NCBI GenBank assembly: GCA_947034885.2 | Contig: OX344754.2 | Span: forward strand, 14,030,501 to 14,094,500 | Length of the DNA: 64,000 nucleotides | Direction: 5' to 3' | Source of the DNA: Thuidium tamariscinum | Taxonomy: Eukaryota > Streptophyta > Bryopsida > Hypnales > Thuidiaceae | In this document: piece by piece, positions 1 through 9,256 of the stretch | How positions within the stretch are numbered: the stretch's first letter is position 1 | How the letters are laid out: the number at the start of each line of letters is the position of its first letter | Notes under the pieces: model-generated | The model's database searches: none | Seen by the model: only the letters and a program-made list of their open reading frames with translations | What the model was told of the DNA's origin: nothing | Program-made: the position numbers and the translations under genes

Positions 1-3000
1 CAAATAAATGTGTACCCTTTTATCCATAGTTGTATTTTTAAATGTCTATGAAAAATCCATAATTGTTGTATATTTTAATAGAAATAAAATAGAGGCTCTT
101 CTTATTCTCTCATCTATCAATGTTGTCCAATTGAAAGTTTGGATTTACAATTGAAAATGTTATTGTTTGAAAACCACCATACATTCTTGTCAAGGTTCAA
201 TATTTTTCTATGAAATTTAGGACTTATTTGGTCATTATACTATGAGTGATGTCAAATTGAAGGTTTACATTTATAGCTGAAAATGATATGGTGTAAGATT
301 AACCTTTAAAGATTTTTGACTATATTTTCACCAAAAATGCTCCAAAATTGCGATTTCTAATACAAGTGCAAAGTTTTAGGAAAAAAAACATTTTTTGACA
401 CATGTATCTATAGGATCTTGTTGTAAGGTGGTTTGAAAAGTTGTGGAAAACATTTCATAAATTTCCATTGGGTAGATTGCAAGATATTAACATTTGAATT
501 AACAAAAATCTTTTTTTTATCCCTACAAAATTCAGGTAGTTGCATTTTACAAGGCCACATTTGTATGAAAAAATGTTCAAAATGGTGGTTACTCTCTTGA
601 ATCATTCTTCAATGCAAGTTAATCATGATTTAAAAATTTTAAATCATTTGAAATTGTACAACATATAGGAAATAAATAAAAAGTAGAAAAAAGTAGAAAA
701 TGCTTCAAAATACTAAATTGTGAACAATTCATTTATGCAAATGAAAAATGCCAATCCCAATGGTTGTAATATTGTAATAAAAGATCTTCACCCAATGTTA
801 AAATTTTTTTTTTAAAATATTAAAAAATTAATTAAATAAAGAATTTCAAACTCTTTTCTAGTGTAGAGATTCTATAACTACCCAAAAACTACCCCAAACT
901 AAAACTCTTCATAACTCTTGGCTCAATAATCAAAATGGACTGATTCAAAGCTTTGCATTTAGAAAAAAAAATCTAACATACCAATTTCAAATTTTTATTT
1001 CTTAAAAAAGTTCTTTTTCAAGAAGTTTTTTGAATTGCCCAGGTTGCCCAAAGATCAAAGAAAATCACATATCATGCAATAACTTTTTAACCATGTGGTC
1101 AAAAGTTATGAAAATTGTTGGGCCTTAAAAGCACTCCTTGGACACATGTTGTGTGAAGATTTCAAAGAATAAAAACAAAAACTCCATTCATAATGAGCTA
1201 TCCAAAATTGCTATCTTGCCAAAAAATGCAATTTGGTGCTTTAGGGGTTAACCATGTAATGCTACAAGTATTCAATATTTTTGCATGAAAATTACAAATA
1301 TTTTACCTACAATCAAAAAGATATTTAGAAAGAAATACCTCCACATATATAACTGACCTTTGAATTCTAGATCAATTTTTTCATAAAATTTTGAAGATTT
1401 CCATTTCCAATGCCAAGAGAAAAATTTCTAAATATTTGATCTTTTTTAATATCCAACTATAGGATCATCTACTAGAATTGCATAAATATGTATAGAAGAA
1501 ATTTTGAAAATTTTTACTAACTAAAGTAGATTGCAAGGTATTTGCATCTAAAGTGAAAAAAATGAGGTTTTTTGCACCTAATAAAACTAATTTGAAAACT
1601 TTGAATCCTCTTAGTAAATCATTTTTGCACTTTAGATTGTAAATTAAGAATTTGTGTTCAAAAGTTTAGCTTGAATCCAAGAATTAAAAAATAAAAAATC
1701 CCAAAGAAAAACTTAGCTTGAACCATTCTTTAAGAAATTGTTAAATGGAAGTAGGTACTTGACTTGAAGGAAAAAATGAACCAAGAATAGTATTTAGATG
1801 AACTTGAAGCACACTAGTGTAAATAGTATGATTGTTTAATGAAGGAACCAAATCTACAACAATTTTTTTCACAAAGAATGTGAAAATTGAATTAAAAAAT
1901 GGATTCAATGTGTAATTTTCCTTAAGAAAATTCCTCAATGGCTGCCAAAAACAAATGCTCTACAACTTTCAAAATAGTGATTCAAATGAAATAAATCAAT
2001 CTTTTCATATATAGACAAAAACATAGTCAATAAAAAATTATAAAATTTATTTCAAATATCAATGATTTTTTTGTGCCATATTTGACTATTTTTAGCTATA
2101 TGTGGCATAATTTTTGCTCCCATGCATCAATTAAAATAAAAATCATACTTTAAGAAATTAATTAGTTTTTTTATTTTAAATTTTTTTCATAAATCATGCC
2201 AATAATTGATAGGATAGGATTTGAACCTTCAATTGTCTCTTGTTCCCTTAGGACTTTTGGAGTTAATTGTAGAATCAATCAAAATAGAATGAATCAAGGG
2301 TTTGTGAACAAAAATCAATCCATCCAATAAAATTAAAAAAATTAGTGAAGTTTTTAGAGTTAATTTACAACAATGCCCACATTGAGATGGAATCTTATGA
2401 AGACTTTTTTCAATTACTTGTCTTGATGGATGGCACTCAAGATTAGTGTAGACATGAAGAATATACCTAGTTGTTCAATAATCGGATCATTTTGGATGAA
2501 ATACATCAATGATAGGTCTTGTTCCATTTCAAGGTTAAACAAAATCCACTAAGGCAAAATTATACTAATGTAAAAAATATTGTTTGAATGTACTAAATGA
2601 AATTGGACTTCAAGGAACACATTCTAATATAGAGATTTAAATTAACTTCCAATTGTATGTGAAATTAGACAAAGTTTGTATGAGCTTATTTTATATTGAT
2701 GATTTGATTTTTATTATTGGAATAATAATATATGCGCCTATAATAGAATGCCTATATGAGATTTTATCGTAGGCAAAGAGATTTATATTTAATTTGTATA
2801 TTTGACTATCATTTGAATGAATGATTTCAATTCTGTATTATATAGAATTATTTTTTATTGTTTTTTCAATTGTAACAATTCTGACTACAATTTTTATAAA
2901 CTCACATCATAAACTCAAATCTTTTGTGTACTTTGGATATGAATTCTTAGATTCAATTATGAATGACTTTCATTTGAGTTAATTATGTATATGATGACCA

Positions 3001-3100
3001 ACATGTAGCTAAGGTTCCTTCAATTATTTTCAATTAAATGTAAATATAGAATTGAAAAAAACATCCCTAATGATGTAAATCTATTACATTAAATATACAT
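1..3100. other. AT-rich intergenic DNA, no gene
   Basis: Very AT-rich sequence with stop codons in all frames and only short chance reading frames of up to about 65 codons. It contains one delimitable transposon-like element at 299-1,251, listed separately. I see no coding exon, tRNA or other RNA gene in the rest. Confidence 0.7.
299..1251. mobile_element. TTAA-bounded non-autonomous element, 0.95 kb
   Basis: The stretch starts TTAACCTTTAAAG and ends CTTTAGGGGTTAA, so its ends are inverted repeats with TTAA outermost. Internally it is related to the elements at 33,276-34,206 and 59,772-60,690: all share a block around the phrase TATAGGATCTTGT followed by a T-rich stretch ending in an agatatta/agatatgagca motif. 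There is no transposase frame. TTAA outermost at both ends would fit a piggyBac-type target site, but TTAA could equally be part of the inverted repeat. Confidence 0.55.
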
Positions 3101-3272
3101 TGTCATGCAATCTGTCACGACCCATTCTCACAAATATGGTCACATTTTCATCCAAAATATTTTTCATCCAATCCACTCTTCAGGGGTACTGGGGTTTGTG
3201 AGAGCTCACCTCTTGAGTTCTCATCTAGTCAGACTGGAGTTAGACTGGAGTTCTCACGAATTAGGGCTCGAG

Positions 3273-3306
3273 TTAGGGTTTGGGTTCGTCGTCGAAACCC
3301 TATAAG
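3273..3306 (+). promoter_or_regulatory. Telo-box and TATA-like promoter of snoRNA cluster
   Basis: TTAGGGTTT (3,273-3,281) and AAACCCTA (3,295-3,302) are telo-box-like motifs in both orientations. TATAAG (3,301-3,306) directly follows. Telo-boxes are typical of plant promoters for ribosome-biogenesis genes, including snoRNA clusters. The first snoRNA begins about 160 bp downstream, and this is also where the local base composition switches from AT-rich to mixed. Promoter function is inferred from motif and position only. Confidence 0.5.
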
Positions 3307-3463
3307 TGCCGCCATCGCTCTGCAAGCTTATCTCATTCCACCTCTTTCCTCGAGAGTTACCTTGAAGTATAGGGTTTTTGTGCGGCTCGTTCGGTTTCTA
3401 TTGATCGCGGCGTGTTTGTGGTAGGTTCTTTTAGAGTTATCATTTGATATTAGTGGTGTGAGA

Positions 3464-3564
3464 GACTGCAGTGATGATTCGATAATCCCAGCTCGCTTTT
3501 AGCTTTCGCAAGAAGGCGTTGAAGAGAAATCATCGTTTCCAACACAATTTAAACCTGAGCAGTG
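3464..3564 (+). ncRNA. Box C/D snoRNA 1 of cluster
   Basis: Box C AGTGATGA lies at 3,470-3,477 (core GTGATGA 3,471-3,477) and box D CTGA at 3,555-3,558. The boxes are enclosed by a terminal stem, ACTGC (3,465-3,469) pairing with GCAGT (3,559-3,563). The roughly 100-nt length and the position of the boxes next to the stem are standard for a C/D snoRNA that guides 2'-O-methylation. I could not assign a target: the segment upstream of box D (ACACAATTTAAAC) matches no rRNA stretch I can recall. No clear internal D' box is seen. Confidence 0.6.
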
Positions 3565-3599
3565 TCGTCGATCTTTTTCAGTCGTGTCTTGGGAGCCTC

Positions 3600-3684
3600 T
3601 GTCCGCAATGATTAGAAATGATAATCAGCCGTCTGGTTGAAACTATCACAAACTTATACAGAACATCTAAGGGTCTGAGCGGAG
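3600..3684 (+). ncRNA. Box C/D snoRNA 2, guide to 18S rRNA
   Basis: Box C-like ATGATTA lies at 3,608-3,614 and box D CTGA at 3,675-3,678. The terminal stem is CCGC (3,603-3,606) with GCGG (3,679-3,682). The 15 nt CAGAACATCTAAGGG just upstream of box D are the exact reverse complement of the conserved 18S rRNA segment CCCTTAGATGTTCTG (recalled, not aligned). By the box D plus five rule the predicted 2'-O-methylated residue is the first U of CCCUUAG. The guide match makes this the best supported member of the cluster. Box C departs from the consensus RTGATGA by one base. Confidence 0.78.
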
Positions 3685-3776
3685 GCTTCTTTTTCGGTAT
3701 TTTGAGTCGGAAGGCAAATTGACTAGAGTCACTCGTGTGCTTGCAACTGGTAGCACATAGAGCGCTGAAAATTGCC

Positions 3777-3853
3777 GAGAGGAAGGATTATGGGCAGCTG
3801 TTCAACCTGGCCCTGAAGAATCTACCTGGGCAGGAAGAAGCTTCCATGAACAG
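3777..3853 (+). ncRNA. Possible H/ACA-type RNA segment between snoRNAs
   Basis: Between C/D snoRNAs 2 and 3 there is an H-box-like AGAGGA (near 3,778). A stretch whose ends can pair follows (GGAAG near 3,781-3,785 with CTTCC at 3,841-3,845), and then an ACA trinucleotide at about 3,850. That is the order of a 3' H/ACA hairpin, but the internal helix is weak by eye and the 5' hairpin is not clear. It may simply be spacer of the host transcript. Confidence 0.2.
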
Positions 3854-3873
3854 ATTGTTCCTGTTTCGGAGGT

Positions 3874-3958
3874 GTTGTCTGTGATGATATTTATGTCATG
3901 CACCACACTTAGTTTCCCGTGCTGATATGACCTAACACCATAGAAGTTCTGAGACAAC
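3874..3958 (+). ncRNA. Box C/D snoRNA 3 of cluster
   Basis: Box C GTGATGA lies at 3,881-3,887 and box D CTGA at 3,949-3,952. The stem GTTGTC (3,874-3,879) pairs perfectly with GACAAC (3,953-3,958). An internal D' box CTGA is at 3,922-3,925, so there are two possible guides: one ends TTTCCCGTG before D' and one ends CATAGAAGTT before D. I do not recognise a target for either. The complete box set with a perfect 6-bp terminal stem makes the RNA call strong even without a target. Confidence 0.72.
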
Positions 3959-4099
3959 CTCATTTTTTCTCCATATTTGTTTTTTGTGCTCTCCCTATGA
4001 TTAATATCAATATTAGCTCTATCTGAATGTCAGTGTAGAAAATAATGGATCGACTATATGAGGGATGAGTTAACACGTCATTTTCTTGCTTACTCGGTT

Positions 4100-4195
4100 G
4101 TGCACTGTGATGATATCAAAGTGTTTCGGACTAGAGTTTCTGACCTGGGGTAGTAGCCAGTATTGAAGAAACCACTCTTGGCTGTCTGAGTGCAC
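4100..4195 (+). ncRNA. Box C/D snoRNA 4, D' guide to 25S rRNA
   Basis: Box C GTGATGA is at 4,107-4,113, D' box CTGA at 4,140-4,143 and box D CTGA at 4,186-4,189. GTGCAC at 4,100-4,105 and 4,190-4,195 forms the terminal stem. The D' guide contains TCGGACTAGAGT, the reverse complement of ACTCTAGTCCGA in plant 25S rRNA (recalled). The plus-five rule points to the U of ACUCUAG. The second guide (CTCTTGGCTGT, upstream of D) has no target I can name. Length is about 96 nt. Confidence 0.75.
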
Positions 4196-4765
4196 ATTGT
4201 TTCAACCGTCGATTTTCGCTGAGATTTTGTTGATTTAATAAAAGTGAGACTGACTTCACCCAGGTAAGATCTACATTTTTTTTTTGATACACATTTCGAA
4301 ATGCCCTCTGCTGTTTCGGATCGAACCTAAACCGAAATTTTAGGTAGCGACATCATGTCGATTTTTCATGATTTCTGTATTTGGAATTTTCAGAACATTA
4401 AAGAGTTCCCTGCCGAAGAACTGTAATTTAGGCTGCCCTGTATCTTGTGAATACATATAAGTGAGACTATTTCGGAACAGACCTCTGTCCTTGCGGATGT
4501 CAAATGCAAAGGATCATAGCAGTATGCAGACGCACTTTAATATACCGTGTGGGCTCAAGTGTCCCCTCATGCTGGACTTTGTACCGACTCTTGATATTTA
4601 TAAGTGCAATGTTACATGAAGAGCTACAATGAACTGCTTCGATCTAGAGGAGTTGGGTCTTTAACCTCCAGCTTTTCTTAAAAGGTGCACCATCTCAATG
4701 ATAAAGAGCAATTCGAAGGATTTAATTTCAATGCGCAAACTGCAAGGCTACTCTTGAAATGAATC

Positions 4766-6157
4766 TCAGGTACTGCGACATGCTGTGGCAGGGTTTCTGT
4801 TGGGAATTCCGAGTTCGATCCCCCCAGAATGAGGCTTGACATGCTCTGCCCAGTCGAGTTCGATGCGCGAGACCGCCAGGTAGTAAGTGGTCCCTGCCAT
4901 AGTGCTGAGGAGGGCTATAAGTGCCCCTCCCGCGAACAACCCGGCGTTGATGGCGTAGCCGCAGGAGGCTGATGTTGCCGCTGGCAGAGGCTTAGCATTT
5001 GCTCGCGCATGGCGGTTGCTGCTCACTCCTGCTCCGTAAAAGAAAAAAATCACCGCCACAATACAAGACGCCCTGCAAAGACAGTATTTGGAGTTTAAAG
5101 TCCAGAGTACCTCGAGCAAGAATCCTCGAGTATTTGAGCTATCCTAATCAGAAACCTCGCCTCAATTCTGGATTTGGTCATTGTGAAACTATTACACGAG
5201 GTAAAACCACACATTGAAACCATTAGCGCGTGCCTTCAGAGCCGGCGAATTTAAATGAAACTACGAAACGAACATTTTTGTCAAAGCACCGCATCTGTGG
5301 CCTCACCTAAGGGCACTTCTTTACATGATTCCCCCAAGCAGCCCTGACGAAGTTATTCATATGACAGCGTGATGAGAGCTGAGGCACTCCTTGACTGCGA
5401 CGACACGACTTCGACATAGGTTTAATGGAATGAGCAGTGTGCAGGAAATTCCAGGATTATATAGTTTTTGAGAAGTTCGTGAGGACGAGGTGTGAGTGTA
5501 ATACCAAGATACGATGAGACTCTTGAGTGCGAGGGGTGCCGGGCCAGTGAACCTGTTGATCTTGCGATTGCAGCACAGACAGCCTCCAGCAACAGTGAGC
5601 CCCACTTGCGACAGCAGGAGAAGCAAGCCTGCCATGATGGACAGCGACACGGTTTGGTTGGGAGGCATGTAGCACCGATTCTTCCCATCTACCCATACCA
5701 GCTTATCAGCCTGCACAGCAACAAATTTAATCGACACATCATCACAAACATACTCCCGACATCTTGGCCTTTCGTGAACAAGTTTTTCAACTCTATTCCT
5801 TCAGCAGGATCATGTCAATCAGCCTACAGATTGCCACTGCTGGCTCCAGGAGCATTGATAGAAATGGGTTTATGATATGTGTAAGCAGTTGACACAAAAC
5901 CGCTGCTCATTCCATATCATAAGCTCATTTACATGCCATTTTATATACTCACGAGTAATTGCAAGACTCATAGAACCCACAGAAATAGTTGAGTTTCTGA
6001 AATTATAGAACCAGTGGAAGATGAAACATGATGAGCGACGTACGGTGATGCGCTTTCGCTCCGCAGAGAAGCCCATGACGGCCGCGAGAACACCGACCAT
6101 GACCCCCACCGCGGCGATGATGGTCACTTTGAGAGGGTAAATAGTTCCCAGGGCCAT
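4766..6157 (-). CDS. DUF1218 four-helix membrane protein, 3 exons
   Basis: Exons on the minus strand: 6157-6044, 5710-5505 and 5072-4766, all with GT-AG borders and continuous phase (the second junction completes a TGG Trp codon). The product has 208 residues. Four hydrophobic stretches are visible: about 11-30 (VTIIAAVGVMVGVLAAVMGF), 58-78 (ends in the family-typical GGCLCC), 102-118 and 139-160. A conserved Cys-Tyr (NRCYMPPN) precedes helix 2. This layout is that of the plant DUF1218 family, which includes the MODIFYING WALL LIGNIN and VCC/DEAL proteins linked to wall lignification and vein or leaf development. The biochemical activity is unknown. The protein is probably inserted in the ER or plasma membrane. 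The ATG is in the context GGCCATGG on the opposite strand and is the first Met before helix 1. The family assignment is by recalled consensus; the specific role cannot be told. Confidence 0.8.
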
Positions 6158-7230
6158 GGAGCTTCTCGTGAGAGGACCACCAAAACGTAACGGAAACCTG
6201 TGACGATGCTGCTGCTATCTCACAATTGATCAACTAATGCTGATCGATGACAAAAAAGCGTGCAGCATTTGAAAAGTGACGACCTTGTCACACCAACTTG
6301 GGTAGCTTGTCGAGCTTTCCAAGCAAGTATACGCAAAAGAACACCGCAACCATGAACGCCACGAGCTTCCAACAGTAGACGCACATTGATTTCCTTCAAT
6401 AGACGACTGAGCCTGAAATTGAGGTAGCCTACACTGCGCTGTTGGATACAAAGCTTGGTTTGTAGAGATGGCATTCCAAGCTCATCAACAACACGAGAGG
6501 GGAGGGGTGGATGCGTGCAAGCAACAAGGAATTGAAGATCAAAGTGGTGTCCAGAAGAAGTTGGGATGAGAGCAACCGTGGGTTGGTTGTGTCATGGTTC
6601 GGGGATCTTGATCAAGAATCCATTGATAGCTGCCTTGCCAGGTCATCATCCGCTGTAACCGATTGCCTGCTGCCATCATATTTGGAGAAGCTGCTGCTAT
6701 CACTGCATCAGATGGTTTGCGACTCTGGGAGACGAATGTCATGCAGACTGAGTGATTTCTTTACTCACACTCTCGACAAAAAATTCTTGCAATAGAGGAA
6801 ACATGAGAAATCAGGTAAATCACCACTATGAAACCACTACTGGTCTAATTGGTCATCTCTTGTGGGAGCTCTTGAGAATTTTTCCTTGGTTTGTGCACAC
6901 CATGTTTCCTCTCAAGTGTTGCGGTTGATGCAACTGACAAGAACTCAAGATTGTTGTGTGACGGGCCGTCGAATTTGAAGTATCATGAATTGATGTACAA
7001 GGAGGTTGTTTGTAGCCGTGTGCTCCAAGATTTTCTGCAACTTCAATTGGTGCAGAGGTCATCTGAAACACAGCATTGGAGCTGAGCTCAAGAAACATCC
7101 TCTTCATGACACCACTTCTACCATTTCCTGCAAGAAACTCTTGATTTTTGAACAGTTGAAGAGAGGAATTTTTCACTACCTCAGAAAGTGGGTGATCCCT
7201 CCTTGAATTGCCTTTGCTATGTGGCATTGT
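6158..7230. other. Upstream region of DUF1218 gene, unassigned frames
   Basis: Mixed-composition DNA 5' of the DUF1218 gene. It should hold that gene's promoter and 5' UTR. Open stretches occur on both strands (94 codons on + at 6,511-6,795; 124 codons on - at 6,853-7,227), but neither resembles a protein family I know and neither has clear splice partners. I see no TATA box I would defend. Confidence 0.4.
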
Positions 7231-8700
7231 TAATTAATCTATGCGTGGTGTAGTAAAACAGAGTGCTACACACCGATACTTAGTTTGTAGGAAAAATCTA
7301 TTTGTACACAATTGATTTTTGTTTGCCTTATGAGAGCATCATCAAAGGAATAGGATAATATCAGTCCTAAGAAGCTATGCATTAATTATCAACTCAAAGG
7401 GTAATCTTAAGTTATAAAATTGAGGAAAAATTGAATCCCATACAATAGTTGGGTTTTTTTTCCTGGAAGATGCTCTTATTGCCCACAAAATAAGATAATC
7501 TATAACTTTTTTCATCACTAATCCTAATAGAATTGAATCAACTCTTTCCATGCAAACAAAAATATAATGATAAAGTAGGTGGTATTTAAAGAAAGAAATT
7601 GTTGTTAAAAATTAATCCTTGTACACAAAAGAAATAGTTATCATATAATTTGATGAAGCAAGTAGGTACAATATACAAAATTTCATCAAAATCTAATAGT
7701 TCAATTCCAAGATTGTAACAACAAGAATGGGTGAAATTGTTTAAATGAACTTTACCAATATGAAGCTAGCACTTGTATCTCTTGTTATTTATTCTACTAA
7801 AAAAAAAAAGATGTGATGTTCTTCAAAGTGGCAACATATGCAAAAATTGAGTAAGTGTGAGCATGGAGAATCTACAAAGATCAAGGAGTTTAACTTGAAA
7901 GGATGTGCCTATGACCTTGGTTTAAATAATAGTCTAGAACATTATGGTGCAATTTTTGCACCTAGACATTCTATAATTATAAATCAACACTCCATGGTAA
8001 TAGATTTAGAGTTCAAATTGCTATAAAATATTTAATTTTAGGATTTTGTCAAATTTTCAAACTGGAACAAAAATTGGAACAAAAACTAGACTTGACAAGA
8101 TTCATTTCATTACTTGAACTCAAATTCAAAAAATATCAATTTTTGTGGATAAAATTCAGTAAAGAGAAAGGAGCAAAAGTTATCAAAACACACTACATGG
8201 TGAACCATGTATGTGCCATTTTCTCATGACGTATGGAAGTCAAAAAATATCACTAGGAGGGTACGTACATTCAGCATCATTCTCTGAAAATCAGTTCAAG
8301 CAGCTTTCCAAAAAAATTTGGGTGAAAAGACTTCTTTTTTTCATGAAAAGAACTCCGTAAAATCATTTGAAGAGCACAAATAAATCCTCTCAGTCATTTC
8401 AGGATTAAGTTTGTTGGTGGAAAGAAATTGACTGAAGTGTGATTGGTGAGGGTTTCCAATAATAATCCTCTACAGCTTCTGAAGAGTTACACTCGTATAA
8501 AAGCTTCAGCTACTGTGATGAACAGGCCTGCTATCGGATTGAAGAAAGATTGCTTACAAAACTTGGGGACCGTACTGCCACAATGCTCTCAATAATTCAC
8601 ATGGCAAAGCTTTTTTACGAAACGTATTTGTTGCCAGAATAATGATACATAACCCAAGAAATACTGCTCCCAAATTTGGAAGACACTGATCTGCACACTA
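7231..8700. other. AT-rich spacer with repeat remnants
   Basis: No gene seen. The block about 8,040-8,165 resembles segments at about 32,505-32,610 and (inverted) about 45,690-45,790. It is therefore a remnant of the 0.7-kb TTAA-bounded family described there. Confidence 0.5.
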
Positions 8701-9256
8701 AGGCTGCCATCAGTTTTTCAATTTTCGGTTTTCAAATAGTCAATGCTGTTCCCTTGAAAACATGAAAGAACATGAAAAAATGAACAAAAGCACGGTACAG
8801 TTGCTTGCAATGAGTCTGGAGCTCTGCTGAAGTGGTGGTCTGCACTGTTTGCAGTAAACTTATTGACAGACATTGCTCGCATGTTTGACTCCGAAGGTTC
8901 GGCAACAGTGGATTCAGTTCTATTAATGATTGACGTTGCCGGGAATACCTGTAATGACAAAGTTTTACTGCTGATCCCTGATCAACGCTTGATCTCCGGG
9001 AATTCCACAGAGCACTATACAAGCTATGGTAGATTGTGATAACCGCTAACGTAGAAGTAACTAATTGTAACACTGATCTAAATGCAGCACAGAAAAAGCG
9101 GTATGAAAATTTCGGAACCCAAATGAACAAGGCTCTTTGATGTATCGCAATTAGGTCTAGAAGACCTGAAAAGTGCTCAAAAGGAGCTTTGGTTACCTGA
9201 ATTGTAATGGAATGTGAAAGGAATCACACTCCTTCCACAGTACTACTATTATACAC
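8700..9256 (-). other. Probable 3' UTR region of the carbonic anhydrase gene
   Basis: Mixed-composition sequence directly after the carbonic anhydrase stop. A GTAAGT donor at the stop and a CAG acceptor at 9,197 suggest a small 64-bp intron, after which the frame meets TAA again at once. Longer open stretches on the minus strand here (for example 8,732-9,130) match no known family. They are more likely UTR or chance frames than coding exons. Confidence 0.35.

Larger units (their letters stand above)
3180..4700 (+). ncRNA. snoRNA host transcript (polycistronic cluster)
   Basis: GC-richer block that begins with the telo-box promoter and holds four C/D snoRNAs in one orientation with gaps of about 35-190 nt, but no credible reading frame. 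Plant snoRNAs are often made from such polycistronic, non-coding precursors. A strong splice-donor-like CAG|GTAAG at about 4,266 and an acceptor-like TTTTCAG at about 4,395 suggest that the 3' part could be spliced. The 3' end is not defined, and it approaches tail-to-tail the DUF1218 gene on the other strand. Confidence 0.5.

Noticed and set aside
4795-4830. GTTCGATCC resembling a tRNA T-arm
   Set aside because: It is inside DUF1218 exon 3, with no acceptor stem or anticodon arm around it.
6853-7227. 124-codon minus-strand frame upstream of the DUF1218 gene
   Set aside because: No recognisable domain or exon borders. It could be an unknown exon, but nothing supports it beyond being open.
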